Assembly (NCBI RefSeq): GCF_051106095.1
Contig: NC_135783.1
Location: forward strand, 204,210,472-204,274,471
DNA: 64,000 nucleotides
From: Pogona vitticeps
Taxonomy: Eukaryota > Chordata > Lepidosauria > Squamata > Agamidae
Reading direction: 5' to 3'
The notes beneath the pieces were generated by a model that made no database searches, was not told the DNA's origin, and saw nothing but the letters and a program-made list of their open reading frames with translations. The stretch's first letter is position 1; each line of letters starts with the position of its first letter. Of the stretch, positions 40,601 through 44,500 are shown in pieces. A program made the translations under genes and the position numbers.

Positions 40601-40993
40601 TTAGAATTGCCATTGAATTTCTTGATTCAGAAAACTTTTGCAAAAATTCAACTCATCCAAGGGGAAAAACTGTTATGAGAAAGCGACATTTGGAGATTCT
40701 AGGTTACCACGTTGTACAGGTATGGTGGCTATGGCATTTTATTAAGTTACCTTTATTTCTGAGATTTTTTGTCACACATATTTTGCCTCACCAACCAACA
40801 CTACAGCTACCACATTGCCTGCCTAATGTAGCGATTTTTGTAATAAGAAATATTAACAGTTCTAAATATGAAACAGTATCTAATTTTAGATGCCTTAATT
40901 TAATTTCAGATTCCTCATTTTGAATGGAATTCCATGGAACTGTCATCAAAGAATGCATGGATAGAATACCTAAAGGCGAAAATATTTTCATAG
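371..40993 (+). CDS. FASTKD1: FAST kinase domain-containing protein 1, C-terminal part (9 coding exons)
   Basis: Coding exons: 371-502, 17529-18015, 22377-22491, 23951-24079, 31037-31168, 31444-31557, 33382-33523, 40605-40719, 40910-40993 (stop TAG). All junctions are AG/GT and the reading phase carries through all nine, giving about 482 residues, roughly the C-terminal 55-60% of a protein that is about 850 residues in human. FAST_1-like sequence lies in exons 22377 and 23951, a FAST_2-like segment with [13 protein letters not shown] in exon 31037, and the RAP domain ([19 protein letters not shown]) in the last exons. The family acts in the mitochondrial matrix; FASTKD1 modulates mitochondrial mRNA levels (family knowledge). 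The gene spans more than 40 kb because its introns are loaded with transposons. N-terminal exons lie left of the window. The gene call rests on remembered human sequence and on the KLHL41/BBS5 neighbours. Confidence 0.93.
503..956. other. FASTKD1 intron before the nested repeats
   Basis: No recognisable repeat or exon; ordinary intron sequence. Confidence 0.5.
957..1430 (+). mobile_element. Old L1 piece 1: start of the RT domain
   Basis: Translates to [11 protein letters not shown], then [16 protein letters not shown] and [15 protein letters not shown], the RT 0-2 region of L1 ORF2. It breaks off where the RTE-like sequence begins. Confidence 0.7.
1431..2205 (+). mobile_element. Non-LTR retrotransposon 3' part (RTE-like?), inserted in the old L1
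   Basis: Degenerate coding sequence with the RT C-terminal signature of a common vertebrate LINE protein: [59 protein letters not shown]. It ends in a zinc-finger-like [21 protein letters not shown] stretch (C2HC-type spacing). The longest open stretch is 1509-1886, with a stop after RGRP. I cannot place the family firmly; RTE-like is a guess. Confidence 0.65.
2364..5477 (+). mobile_element. DIRS-like tyrosine-recombinase retrotransposon, copy A (fossil)
   Basis: About 3.1 kb inserted in the old L1. It has inverted terminal repeats of roughly 100 bp (2364-2465 against about 5298-5400) and an internal complementary region near 5098-5145, complementary to both outer ends, a DIRS hallmark. The parts I recognise are a gag-like Cys-rich segment near 2640-2760 and a tyrosine-recombinase segment at about 4110-5010 with HSTR and TPSTFATHY-type motifs. 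I recognise no RT/RNase H part. The copy is broken many times and old, but younger than the L1 around it. A short AT-tailed repeat sits inside its right end at about 5401-5462. Confidence 0.7.
5401..5462 (+). repeat. Short AT-tailed interspersed repeat, copy 1
   Basis: About 62 bp ending in (ATT)n. The core TATATACTTACAATGACAAT recurs reversed at 15331-15402. It interrupts the right end of DIRS copy A, as shown by comparison with copy B at 30481-30508. It is probably a LINE 3' tail or short SINE; family unknown. Confidence 0.5.
5478..6277 (+). mobile_element. Old L1 piece: palm and post-RT region
   Basis: Carries LFADDSF (FADD box) near 5658 and the segment 6002-6277 ([20 protein letters not shown] to [20 protein letters not shown]), typical of L1 ORF2 after the RT. 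Interrupted at 6278 by a MITE. Confidence 0.7.
6278..6660. mobile_element. Tigger-like MITE with TA duplication
   Basis: 383 bp with inverted ends CAGTGGTGCCTCGC and GCGAGGCACGACTG, flanked by TA on both sides (6276-6277, 6661-6662). Ends and TA duplication fit the Tigger/pogo group of Tc1-mariner transposons. No transposase is present, so it is non-autonomous. Confidence 0.75.
6792..7907. mobile_element. Long Tigger-like MITE with GC-rich hairpin core
   Basis: 1116 bp between CAGTGGTGCCTCGC and GGGGCACCACTG, TA on both sides. The core (about 7020-7680) holds three copies of a CT-tract plus CCCCTTGCAGGTCCAGCC unit, each followed by an inverted copy (GGCTGGACCTGCAAGGGG). The long GC-rich open frames on both strands come from this palindromic core and are not genes. 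Confidence 0.75.
7908..8425 (+). mobile_element. Old L1 piece: C-terminal ORF2 region
   Basis: Translates in broken frames to [10 protein letters not shown] and, at 8113-8358, [20 protein letters not shown] and onward, matching L1 ORF2 between RT and the cysteine motif. Its end at 8408-8425 is the target-site duplication of the young L1. Confidence 0.65.
8426..9830 (+). promoter_or_regulatory. L1 5' UTR with a tandem repeat
   Basis: About 1.4 kb with no ORF. Part of it is duplicated: GTTAAGTGGATTTACAATGT near 9060 and GTTAAGTGGATGCACAATGT near 9220 each lead to CTGGAGGAAAGCAGAATAT, a period of about 162 bp. By analogy with other L1s this region should hold the internal promoter. Confidence 0.6.
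9831..10859 (+). CDS. L1 ORF1 protein (RNA-binding chaperone)
   Basis: 342 residues. A Ser/Pro/Thr-rich N-terminus is followed by a heptad-rich coiled coil at about residues 45-125, then an RRM-like domain ([14 protein letters not shown] and following) and a basic C-terminal domain ([27 protein letters not shown]). The tail is acidic and Gln/Glu-rich. L1 ORF1p trimerises, coats L1 RNA and is needed for retrotransposition. The stop overlaps the ORF2 start by 8 bp (ATGACTAG). The minus-strand open frame here is its shadow. Confidence 0.92.
   Translation: MAAKRPNPNPKSQTPGTSPAQTSALGKLTSQESEKSDKEWQTTMQNLLSTGFDQINRRLTEMTNQMTYIQAELTETKEQVTQIKTKTQDIEGKMKNTDARLDKAEESVQQIQRDQRQCQDRLIMLEMECAFKMLRIQNVPEKGSEDLETVMSEALAPAIEMDVAEFRQGLEAAFRVSTAYVRKNNLPKEVHLRFTKKAIRDKVLRASQEKQLIIEDKKINVLKQIPWQVRQRRKEYASLAQLLQQNGISYRWLTPEGLFFRIDTQRYNITSPMKAQNFIEKNEKKLKKTDNKESEERSREEQSQLSQAESETETEEQEAIEPRCTRSMMKKKQKDSNLNQDD
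10852..14592 (+). CDS. L1 ORF2 protein (endonuclease, reverse transcriptase)
   Basis: 1246 residues, normal for L1. The N-terminal APE-type endonuclease has N14, E41 (CIQETHV), [14 protein letters not shown] and [10 protein letters not shown]. The reverse transcriptase carries [10 protein letters not shown]599 in [27 protein letters not shown] and the FADD box at 699-702. A C-terminal cysteine motif starts at residue 1115 ([18 protein letters not shown]). All catalytic motifs I can check are present and no stop interrupts. The ATG overlaps the end of ORF1 in the +1 frame, so translation probably uses reinitiation or a similar route. It performs target-primed reverse transcription in the nucleus. 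Confidence 0.95.
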   Translation: MTRKQLKILSVNVNGLNSPQKRKKIFLQLQKQKSDVICIQETHVKRKDLKLLEWPRLGKLFAASDVSKKKKGVGIFIKKEWEPSLIFASEDGRIVMVEIQRESKKFLIVNIYAPNGNQENFYKQLQRELANKEYDHYCIIGDYNAVFDRELDTKTEKSSRKKRSTIPRNFLQLAEELNMVDAWRTCNPKTRDYTFYSNRHKSWSRIDTCWISTNLMKELEQIHILPNTFADHNPILLQIGSRTREFTWKLNILHLKNEKFKKQVKEEMDFFFKQNMRPDISMFMIWEASKAFFRGIAIRFAAKQKRERQKKYETLESRLAIEERQLKQNPTNKELIEKIKLTQHQINILLTEETAKKFKFAKQIFFENANKPGRWLAYKLRKEKEKTIIQTLKDEKGTEKFKQEEIKKIAEDFYRKLYEKKEVDGEAQEEYLLKHNKMKLTKEQIQALNEPITYAEITEALKKQKNGKAPGPDGLPAEYYKELEEVLLQPFKKLLECIEEEGKIPATWTEATISLIHKENTEGKEIQNYRPISLLNVDYKIYATILATRLKRILTHLIHQDQSGFLPKRQMKNNIRIVLNALEYYEVHPEKQMAMIFLDAEKAFDNLDWNFMMHTLKTLQVGERFMKLIKAIYTEQKAKVKINGELSKEIQIQKGTRQGCPLSPLLFILTLEILNEQIRNKKELKGLKVKGQVYKLQAFADDLVIILEEPLDSIEDLMTTLRIFGDMAGMRINQKKTKLLTKNMREHERQELIEKTNFHEEKKIRYLGIQITKKTSTLFKDNYMKLMKEIQNNLEKWDKLQLSLLGRIAAIKMTILPKILFLFQSIPIILKQSFFKEFNKIIMRFIWQGKKPRIKIKAMQDAKQRGGFGLPDWVLYYRACILDWIKEWITLENDRLLSLEGHDLQLCWHAYLWYKKDKEQKIFNSHMIRRALLGMWRKIVQQIYYKIPVWVSPLEAFIQPSLMTKTNFLKYQDLLKKDGELKSKEELESQNIYIEWWPRAQLESRYTKDKIEGFYLEQTIFDKLLLGSKEQTVKKMYNYMLEIKMQDEMVKECMIKWAQNIGHNIDIDQWLKRWQNNIKLTRSVNFKENIYKMFYRWHMTPEKLSKMYTDVSNKCWKCESQVGSYYHMWWSCGVAKQYWKRVHVMLEQILLCKVPLTPELFLLSMIPENIDKSKNYIVIYIVTAARILYAKNWKRSTVPKQEDLIEKIREIAEMDILSEVMKDYPLQKATERWDLFNKCTELTGSL
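14797..15199. mobile_element. Tigger-like MITE at the 3' edge of the young L1
   Basis: 403 bp, ends CAGTGGTGCCTCGC and GAGGCACCACTG, TA at 14795-14796 and 15200-15201. It begins two bases after the L1 3' target duplication. Confidence 0.75.
15202..15330 (+). mobile_element. Old L1 piece with the cysteine motif
   Basis: Encodes a cysteine motif ending TYFHMWWEC and then [14 protein letters not shown], resuming the old L1 after the young L1 and MITE. Confidence 0.7.
15331..15402 (-). repeat. Short AT-tailed interspersed repeat, copy 2
   Basis: Reverse-orientation copy of the repeat at 5401-5462: (AAT)n then ATTGTCATTGTAAGTATATA. It splits the old L1 C-terminal region. Confidence 0.5.
15401..15957 (+). 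mobile_element. Old L1 3' end
   Basis: Last ORF2 codons ([14 protein letters not shown] near 15690), a T-rich 3' UTR and an AATAAA at 15907 followed by an A/GA-rich tail to about 15957, which should be the original 3' end. Confidence 0.55.
16140..16200 (+). repeat. L2/CR1-type 3' tail with (AAAT)n
   Basis: GGGCGGCATATAAATGCAAT followed by (AAAT)n, the common 3' end of reptile L2/CR1-type LINEs. Confidence 0.5.
16387..16770. mobile_element. MITE with CCGTATTTTTC inverted ends, carrying an insert
   Basis: 384 bp. Inverted ends are CCGTATTTTTCCGTGTATAA and its complement near 16752-16770, with TA on both sides. A related copy is at 38658-39031 and a shorter relative at 20864-21029. The middle holds a Penelope-like sequence. 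Superfamily uncertain. Confidence 0.65.
16490..16699 (-). mobile_element. Penelope-like remnant inside a perfect 26-bp inverted repeat
   Basis: Arms 16490-16515 and 16674-16699 are perfect reverse complements of 26 bp. The loop reads GCGAAGGCTTTCACGGCCGG, GTTTTTCGGGCTCTTTGGCC and GGCCGGCATCTTCAGAGGAC, which I associate with terminal repeats of reptile Penelope-like elements. On the minus strand the CTGAAGATGCC and GGCAAAATG segments look like a decayed hammerhead-ribozyme core (CTGATGA and GAAA), a known feature of such repeats. Family assignment is from memory. Confidence 0.4.
16771..17528. other. FASTKD1 intron 3' end
   Basis: No exon or clear repeat recognised between the MITE and the 17529 acceptor. 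Confidence 0.4.
17529..18015 (+). CDS. FASTKD1: FASTKD1 coding exon (largest in window)
   Basis: 487 bp after a TTTACAG acceptor; donor AAG|GTAATA. It encodes 162 whole codons after the split Gly, including [15 protein letters not shown] and [15 protein letters not shown]. It ends on a codon boundary, matching the next exon. It is helical-repeat-like sequence upstream of FAST_1. Confidence 0.92.
18131..18282. mobile_element. Small hAT-like MITE
   Basis: About 150 bp with inverted ends TTCCCTCTAA and TTAGAGGGAA. The duplication at its borders is not clear, so the hAT label rests only on the ends. Confidence 0.45.
19021..19371 (+). mobile_element. Sauria SINE (near full length)
   Basis: Begins GGGATGTGGTGGCGCTGTGG with a tRNA-related promoter region (box B-like GATCGAATCC), then the conserved body AAGCATGCAAATGCAAGTAG and GCACTGGCCATGTGACCACG. 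It ends with the BovB-like GTCGAACACGACTGGACAAA and (ACCTTT)n. This family is specific to squamates, which fixes the organism type. Confidence 0.92.
19395..19550 (-). mobile_element. tRNA-type SINE fragment, minus orientation
   Basis: (AAT)n followed by GCGCTGTCATGTCAATTCTG. The same end, read forward as GACTTGACAGCACAT, occurs at 59650-59664. This shows a recurring SINE family with an AT-rich tail. Confidence 0.55.
19552..19630. repeat. (TTAG)n microsatellite
   Basis: About 19 units of TTAG with one TAGA variant. It directly follows the minus-strand SINE fragment. Confidence 0.9.
19800..19912 (+). mobile_element. tRNA-derived SINE copy
   Basis: TAGTTCAGTGATTTAGAGGT (box A-like), GGAGTTTGATTCC (box B-like), then GGGGCTGAACTCAGTGATCC and GTGCAGTTCTAAGATGATGA. 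Same family as 52978-53112 and the fragment at 35726-35822. Confidence 0.65.
19910..19947. repeat. (GAT)n microsatellite
   Basis: About 12 GAT units growing out of the SINE 3' end. Confidence 0.85.
20105..20345 (-). mobile_element. tRNA-type SINE, minus orientation
   Basis: Reads as the reverse of the SINE with the GACTTGACAGCAC-type end; GGGGAATCAAACTCCCAGCC is an inverted box B region. Degenerate. Confidence 0.5.
20400..20560 (-). mobile_element. L2/CR1-type LINE 3' end fragment, minus orientation
   Basis: GCATTTATATGCCGCCTTTC followed by GGCAGCTCACAA is the reverse of the usual L2-like 3' end. Only the tail is left. Confidence 0.5.
20864..21029. mobile_element. Short MITE with CCGTATTTTTCGC ends
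   Basis: 166 bp, ends CCGTATTTTTCGCTCCATAA and the complement TTATGGTGCGAAAAATACAG, TA on both sides. Nearly a perfect palindrome, so it can fold into one long hairpin. Confidence 0.7.
21030..22376. other. FASTKD1 intron
   Basis: No exon or clear repeat recognised; ends with a C/T-rich tract before the 22377 acceptor. Confidence 0.4.
22377..22491 (+). CDS. FASTKD1: FASTKD1 coding exon, start of FAST_1-like region
   Basis: Pyrimidine-rich tract then TCCTAG; donor G|GTAAGT. Encodes [13 protein letters not shown] to CIGHINRHL and leaves one base (G) to complete an Asp codon in the next exon. Confidence 0.92.
22492..23950. other. FASTKD1 intron
   Basis: Only a CT-rich stretch near 22590-22620; otherwise nothing recognised. 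Confidence 0.4.
23951..24079 (+). CDS. FASTKD1: FASTKD1 coding exon, FAST_1-like region
   Basis: Acceptor TTTTTTTTACAG, donor A|GTAAGT. Encodes [19 protein letters not shown] and on to ARLDNQLE, leaving one base. This continues the previous exon in phase. Confidence 0.93.
24080..26004. other. FASTKD1 intron
   Basis: No supported exon. An exon-like stretch at 25525-25624 was examined and rejected on phase. Open frames at 24660-25082 are unsupported. Confidence 0.4.
26005..26100 (+). mobile_element. tRNA-derived SINE fragment
   Basis: GTGTAATGGATAGTCAGATG, then GAGACCTGGGTTTGAATCCC (box B) and GCTCAGCCATGAAA. MIR-like layout, old. Confidence 0.55.
26180..26455. repeat. GC-rich repeat, possibly hAT-like
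   Basis: Starts CAGGGGTCGTCAGCCCCTAG with palindromic CCACGG/CCGTGG units, resembling ends of some hAT elements. The other end is not clear, so the class is uncertain. Confidence 0.3.
26727..27180. mobile_element. Tigger-like MITE inside DIRS copy B
   Basis: 454 bp, ends CAGTGGTGCCCCGC and GAGACACCACTTG, TA on both sides. Confidence 0.72.
28179..28758. mobile_element. Tigger-like MITE inside DIRS copy B
   Basis: 580 bp, ends CAGTGGTGCCTCGCTTAACG and GCGAGGCACCACTG, TA on both sides. Its body matches the copy at 46058-46616 in reverse orientation (TTAAAGTTTACTGTTTAAAA and its complement). Confidence 0.78.
29704..30235 (+). mobile_element. Solo LTR (fossil) in DIRS copy B
   Basis: 532 bp beginning TGTCATGAGTG and ending GAACGTGACA, with short inverted ends TGTCA/TGACA. 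A perfect 5-bp target duplication TCTGA lies at 29699-29703 and 30236-30240. A TATAAA-type box sits near 29966. Ends and duplication fit an LTR retrotransposon or endogenous retrovirus reduced to one LTR; the superfamily is not determined. The intact duplication suggests it is younger than its DIRS host. Confidence 0.75.
30509..31036. other. FASTKD1 intron
   Basis: Nothing recognised up to the tandem acceptor at 31036/31045. Confidence 0.4.
31037..31168 (+). CDS. FASTKD1: FASTKD1 coding exon, FAST_2-like region
   Basis: Encodes [18 protein letters not shown] and [10 protein letters not shown], the most recognisable FASTKD1 stretch in the window. Two acceptors nine bases apart (CATAAG before 31037, ATCAG before 31046) both keep the phase, so the start is uncertain by three codons. 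The donor A|GTGAAT is weaker than its neighbours; reading on would meet a stop within two codons. Confidence 0.88.
31444..31557 (+). CDS. FASTKD1: FASTKD1 coding exon
   Basis: Acceptor TTTTTCTTCGAG, donor G|GTGGGT. Encodes [20 protein letters not shown] and then [10 protein letters not shown], in phase with both neighbours. The donor is followed directly by a (TTTA)n tract and L2-like repeat, so a transposon now sits within 10 bases of the splice site. Confidence 0.9.
31562..31830 (-). mobile_element. L2-like LINE 3' end with (TTTA)n, minus orientation
   Basis: A (TTTA)n run at 31564-31625 is the reverse of the AAAT tail, then TATACCCCACCTATCTGGCC and GCCTGAATAAACAGCCATGT. The latter also occurs at about 37798-37817, so both are the same L2-like family. 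It abuts the FASTKD1 donor at 31558. Confidence 0.65.
31831..33381. other. FASTKD1 intron
   Basis: No exon or clear repeat recognised. Confidence 0.4.
33382..33523 (+). CDS. FASTKD1: FASTKD1 coding exon before the RAP domain
   Basis: Acceptor TGTCTTTTCAG, donor AG|GTTAGT. Begins [15 protein letters not shown] and ends LPPGAQ plus two bases of an Arg codon completed in the next exon. [13 protein letters not shown] across that junction marks the RAP domain entry. Confidence 0.93.
33690..35720 (+). mobile_element. CR1-like LINE 3' part, interrupted by a MITE
   Basis: Open stretch 33710-34186 encodes [35 protein letters not shown] and [21 protein letters not shown] motifs of the CR1/L3 type. 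After the MITE at 34683-35045, 35046-35550 continues with [20 protein letters not shown] and [18 protein letters not shown]. There are stops and frameshifts between these; the 5' part is missing. Sense to FASTKD1. Confidence 0.8.
34683..35045. mobile_element. Tigger-like MITE, CAGTGGACCC subtype
   Basis: 363 bp, ends CAGTGGACCCTCGACTTACG and AAGGGTCCACTG, TA on both sides. It splits the CR1-like LINE at 34682. Confidence 0.75.
35726..35822 (+). mobile_element. tRNA-derived SINE fragment
   Basis: GGGGCTGAACTCAATGATCC then GGGTCCCTTCCAACTCTGCA, the 3' half of the SINE family also at 19800 and 52978. Confidence 0.55.
35910..36169. mobile_element. Tigger-like MITE, CAGTGGACCC subtype
   Basis: 260 bp, ends CAGTGGACCCTCGACTTACA and GAGGGTCCACTG; TA on the right, TG on the left, so one side of the duplication has mutated. 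Confidence 0.68.
36170..37589. other. FASTKD1 intron
   Basis: No exon or clear repeat recognised. Confidence 0.4.
37590..38200 (-). mobile_element. L2-like LINE 3' end, minus orientation
   Basis: Minus-strand frame 38194-37697 encodes [35 protein letters not shown] and [20 protein letters not shown], the C-terminal RT signature of L2 elements. The 3' end is a (TTTGA)n-type tail at 37590-37620. It is antisense to FASTKD1. Confidence 0.82.
38450..38640 (-). mobile_element. tRNA-type SINE, minus orientation
   Basis: CAGTCAAGCCACTTCTGATT, the reverse of the SINE 3' end, and GTGATTTGAACCCAGGTCTT, an inverted box B. Degenerate. Confidence 0.5.
38658..39031. mobile_element. MITE with CCGTATTTTTCC ends
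   Basis: 374 bp, TA on both sides, ends CCGTATTTTTCCATTTATAA and TTATAAATGGGAAAATACAG. It is the same family as 16387-16770 in reverse orientation, here without the Penelope-like insert. Confidence 0.65.
39032..40604. other. FASTKD1 intron
   Basis: No exon or clear repeat recognised. Confidence 0.4.
40605..40719 (+). CDS. FASTKD1: FASTKD1 coding exon, RAP domain
   Basis: Acceptor TTTATTTAG, donor CAG|GTATGG. Encodes [14 protein letters not shown] then [13 protein letters not shown], the core of the RAP (RNA-binding domain abundant in Apicomplexans) fold of FASTK proteins. Ends on a codon boundary. Confidence 0.93.
40910..40993 (+). CDS. FASTKD1: FASTKD1 terminal coding exon
   Basis: Acceptor TTTAATTTCAG. 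Encodes [15 protein letters not shown] and on to KIFS then TAG: 27 residues closing the RAP domain. A candidate ATTAAA lies 74 bp downstream. Confidence 0.92.
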   Translation: MPHFEWNSMELSSKNAWIEYLKAKIFS

Positions 40994-41066
40994 CTCTGAT
41001 CTCTTCGAATGGGAAGGACGTACACTCTTGAAGCAATTTTATATGGACAATTAATTATCATGTATT

Positions 41067-41072
41067 ATTAAA
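41067..41072 (+). terminator. FASTKD1: Candidate FASTKD1 polyadenylation signal (ATTAAA)
   Basis: ATTAAA 74 bp after the FASTKD1 stop, followed by T-rich and GT-rich sequence (about 41073-41130) that could act as the downstream element. This is the first plausible signal after the stop; it implies a very short 3' UTR. Confidence 0.4.
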
Positions 41073-41212
41073 TATTTTCAAACATATGGAAATTTAGTAA
41101 TTTTCAAAGTTGTGGGTGGTAGGTTGGCGGTTCAAGGAGGAAAATAGGATGAGATGCTAGGTAAGAGTAACATGGGCTAAATTTTCCAGGCTAATGTTTA
41201 ACCAAATTCAGT

Positions 41213-41218
41213 TTTATT
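41213..41218 (-). terminator. KLHL41: Candidate KLHL41 polyadenylation signal (AATAAA)
   Basis: TTTATT on the + strand is AATAAA on the - strand, 188 bp beyond the KLHL41 stop. It faces the FASTKD1 signal about 140 bp away, so the two transcripts probably end close together without long overlap. Confidence 0.4.
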
Positions 41219-41405
41219 CAGTATTACACAGAATTTACTTCAAATTCAAAATGTTAGTAAAAATGGGGGAGTGAACACCTACAGAAGTTAATTGAGACAG
41301 TTACATTAATAGTTCAAACAATCACATTAGCTGTCAAACTCTGTACAGGGTAGGTTTAAGCAACAAAAGTAGAGGCCATAGAAAATCTTGGGTCAGTCTT
41401 TTGAT

Positions 41406-41517
41406 TTACAGCTTTGACAGCTTAAACAGATTCAGGCCAGCGGAAAGACAAGAGGCTCCAGAGGCATAGCGGATTTCTTTCAGCATACCACACCATTCTT
41501 TCTTCTCATCATCGTAT
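41406..41517 (-). CDS. KLHL41: KLHL41 exon 6: last blade and stop
   Basis: 112 bp. Encodes [20 protein letters not shown] and ends LNLFKLSKL then TAA. The acceptor is TATCTCTGCAG. Confidence 0.96.
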
Positions 41518-44500
41518 CTGCAGAGATAAAAGATGGGTAACCATGGTAGATCTTCAAGAAAGACAGTGTTCTCCTGAGTTCCTTTCAGCCCTTTCTTCAG
41601 AAAAGGATATTTCATATTTAATAGTACATATACTCCAAGAAATTTGGAATTTCTGCTCCATTGTTCTGGTTTATGGTAGCAGAGATAAGTGGGAAGCAAA
41701 TTACTGACATAAAGTGGAATTACATATCTCAGGTAGGCCACTTCCTGAAGAAGGAAGGGTTGAGCTCAAGATAGGGCTGCCCTTGTGGGGCAGTATCTTC
41801 TGTAATATGCTGCGATAGCCTAAGCATTTGTGTTTTGGAGATATCCTCAAACCTTTTCTGCTCTCCTAAAAGTAGCCACACCTGCTTGAAACACTCACAA
41901 AGTTTACAGTCACTGGGTTCATCCCAGTTTTCTTACAGCTTCCTTCCAAAAGATTCAAGTAAACAGACTGAAGAGCAGGGCCATTAAAAGCAAAGTGGGA
42001 GGCTATCTGATTAATTTACTGTATACAGTAGGACCCACTTATCCATAGGATTAGTATCAACTGATTCACTTATCCACGGTCTGAAAATATTAAAAGAAAA
42101 CCAGAAAAAACTATTTTTACATATATTACCAGAACCAGCTGATAAAGGGAGCCAGAGACTGTACTATGAATACTTGTTAGTGAAGAATACATAGCATGGT
42201 CTTTGGTTTTTTTCCTTCCTTTTACCATGCTCTCTCTTCCATTACCACTCATCCTCTTGGTCAGGAAATTTCTTGAAACAGTTTTGAAACCATTGATTTG
42301 TATCATGACTCCCTTCTATATTGACCAATGCAGGATCCCTCATATAAAAAACAATTTATAGTACTAACTTTTATTCTCTACAGCATTTCATTGATTCAAA
42401 GCAAGAGTGAGTAATCTCCAGAGGTCTTGGGATCACACTTTTTTCTTTTGCAATCTTTTTTTTTCTTACAAAAGTATGTTTTTTTAACATGAAGCACCCC
42501 TTAAGCCCTCTAGTGGCCAAAAATATAGACACTGTAATTTAAAAATCTTTGCTAGTACATATGAGGGTTCCATGGATTGGAGGGGGGGCATTTAAACAAG
42601 ATCAAATTATGCTACACTCATCCTGAGGGCACAAAGGAACCTTGTGACCTGCAGAATATTTTTTAAAAAATTAATTTTGGGCTTGCATGAGAGGGTCCTG
42701 AAAGGCTCCATGAGATCCATCTCGCATGATTTAATGACTCAGTTCACTAAGGTCTGCCTCTCAAAATGTTCAGTAGTTCCTGCCTCTAGTTCTTCCTCTA
42801 AACATGTTCTGTTCCTGAGACAGTTTCAACTACTACTACTACTGGCACAGTTCAAGTTATTTTCCCAACATATTACGTATTTCAAAGGGCAGTTCCCATT
42901 TCTGATATTAACCTGGCATAACCTTCTGTGCAAACATCATCAGTCTACGAGGTCCTGGCCAAGACCTGCCCCTGCAGTCCAGACCACTCCAGGTTGAGAA
43001 TTCAATAGGAGAGCACATGTGGAGCAAAGGCCTTGGAACTCCAACGCAGGCAGTCATTCGGCCTACTTCTGAATGGTTATCCCTCATCTGAATCTATACA
43101 TTTTGCTGCTTTTCATTAATCCAGTCACAATATGAGAATAATCCCAAAAGAAAACTATTCTAAAGGGGGCAAAATGTGGGTTGAGATAGTAATACGAAAA
43201 TAGTTAATAAAAGTGGAATCTGTATTCAGTTAATGTACAAAAAAAAAGCTAGACATTTTATGTTGCAGGCAACCTCGTGTAGGATTAATATTAAAAAATT
43301 TTAGTCCCGTGTCAGCAAAAAGTGTAATGTGAAAACAACTTACTTCCAGATATCATTAACCTCATTTGGTGCAAATTCCTTTGATTCGAGTTGAACCATA
43401 GCAAAACCACCAATCGCGTACAATGAGCCAGACAGGGCCACTAAACTGATGGAGCTTCTCTCCTGTGGAAATTCTGGAAAAACTTCCCATCTGTAATTCA
43501 CCAAACACCACTGTCAGGTTTTAAAATGTGGGTAAAATAATACATACTAAAATACAAGAGGTTGTACCTTGTTTTCGCTCCACAAAATATTACGTCTGTG
43601 AACATAAGTCAGGCTTGGAATGAGGTGAAAATGAATATCACATTGTGAGAGTTTTATGCTCAAGAGGCTGGTGTCAATTCCTCCGCCCCTCTGTAGCCCA
43701 TCCACTCTTCCCCAAAATATGCTCCAAAGGGTTGAGAGATGTGCCAAAGCAAATCTGATGTCATGGGGGCTGAAGGAAGGGAGAACTCCTGCTCACTGAA
43801 TTGTTTTCTTATCATAGCGTGGGAATTAGATACATAAGAACATATGATGAATGTCAGAGGGGGAAGGCAAATAGAAATATGTGGGGAATGTATATGGATT
43901 CCTGTTGAATCAGAATTAGAGATGAGGTTGTTCATATTTGTAAACAAATATTTATTTTATTTATTTTTTAATTTATTTTATTTATATCCCGCCTATCTGG
44001 TCGGTTAATATGAATTTCCCCATCCCAGCTGGACCTAATGAGGGTCCCGCCCCCAGGACCAGACCATCCACTCACACATCCTAGCGCCATGAAGGTCCCA
44101 CACTTTCCATCAATGGCGCCAGGAGCAACTCCAGGCAGGGGGCAGGAGGACGTGTTCTTCCCACATGGCTGCTGAATGGCCAGCCAGGCAAGGAAACGGC
44201 GAAGCTCCTGGCACCATTGGCGGGAAGAGGGAGACCTTTGCGGTGCCAGGAATCTGAGTGGATGGTCCAGCTGGGATGGGGATATTCGTATTCATTGGTA
44301 TCTCAGATGTTATTATGTTCATGATTCTGCACGTGGTTCCCAGTGTTGGAACTTGTGCACCCAATATTTGGTGCTGCACGCAGTTCCCAATAGCAATAGC
44401 TAACTGTTTAGTGAAAGAGTAAGGGAGGCTATATCCAGATGCTCCTTCAGCCCCAAGAGATTCAGACTCCTATTCTTCCATACAGGTGGTCAGTGCTAGT

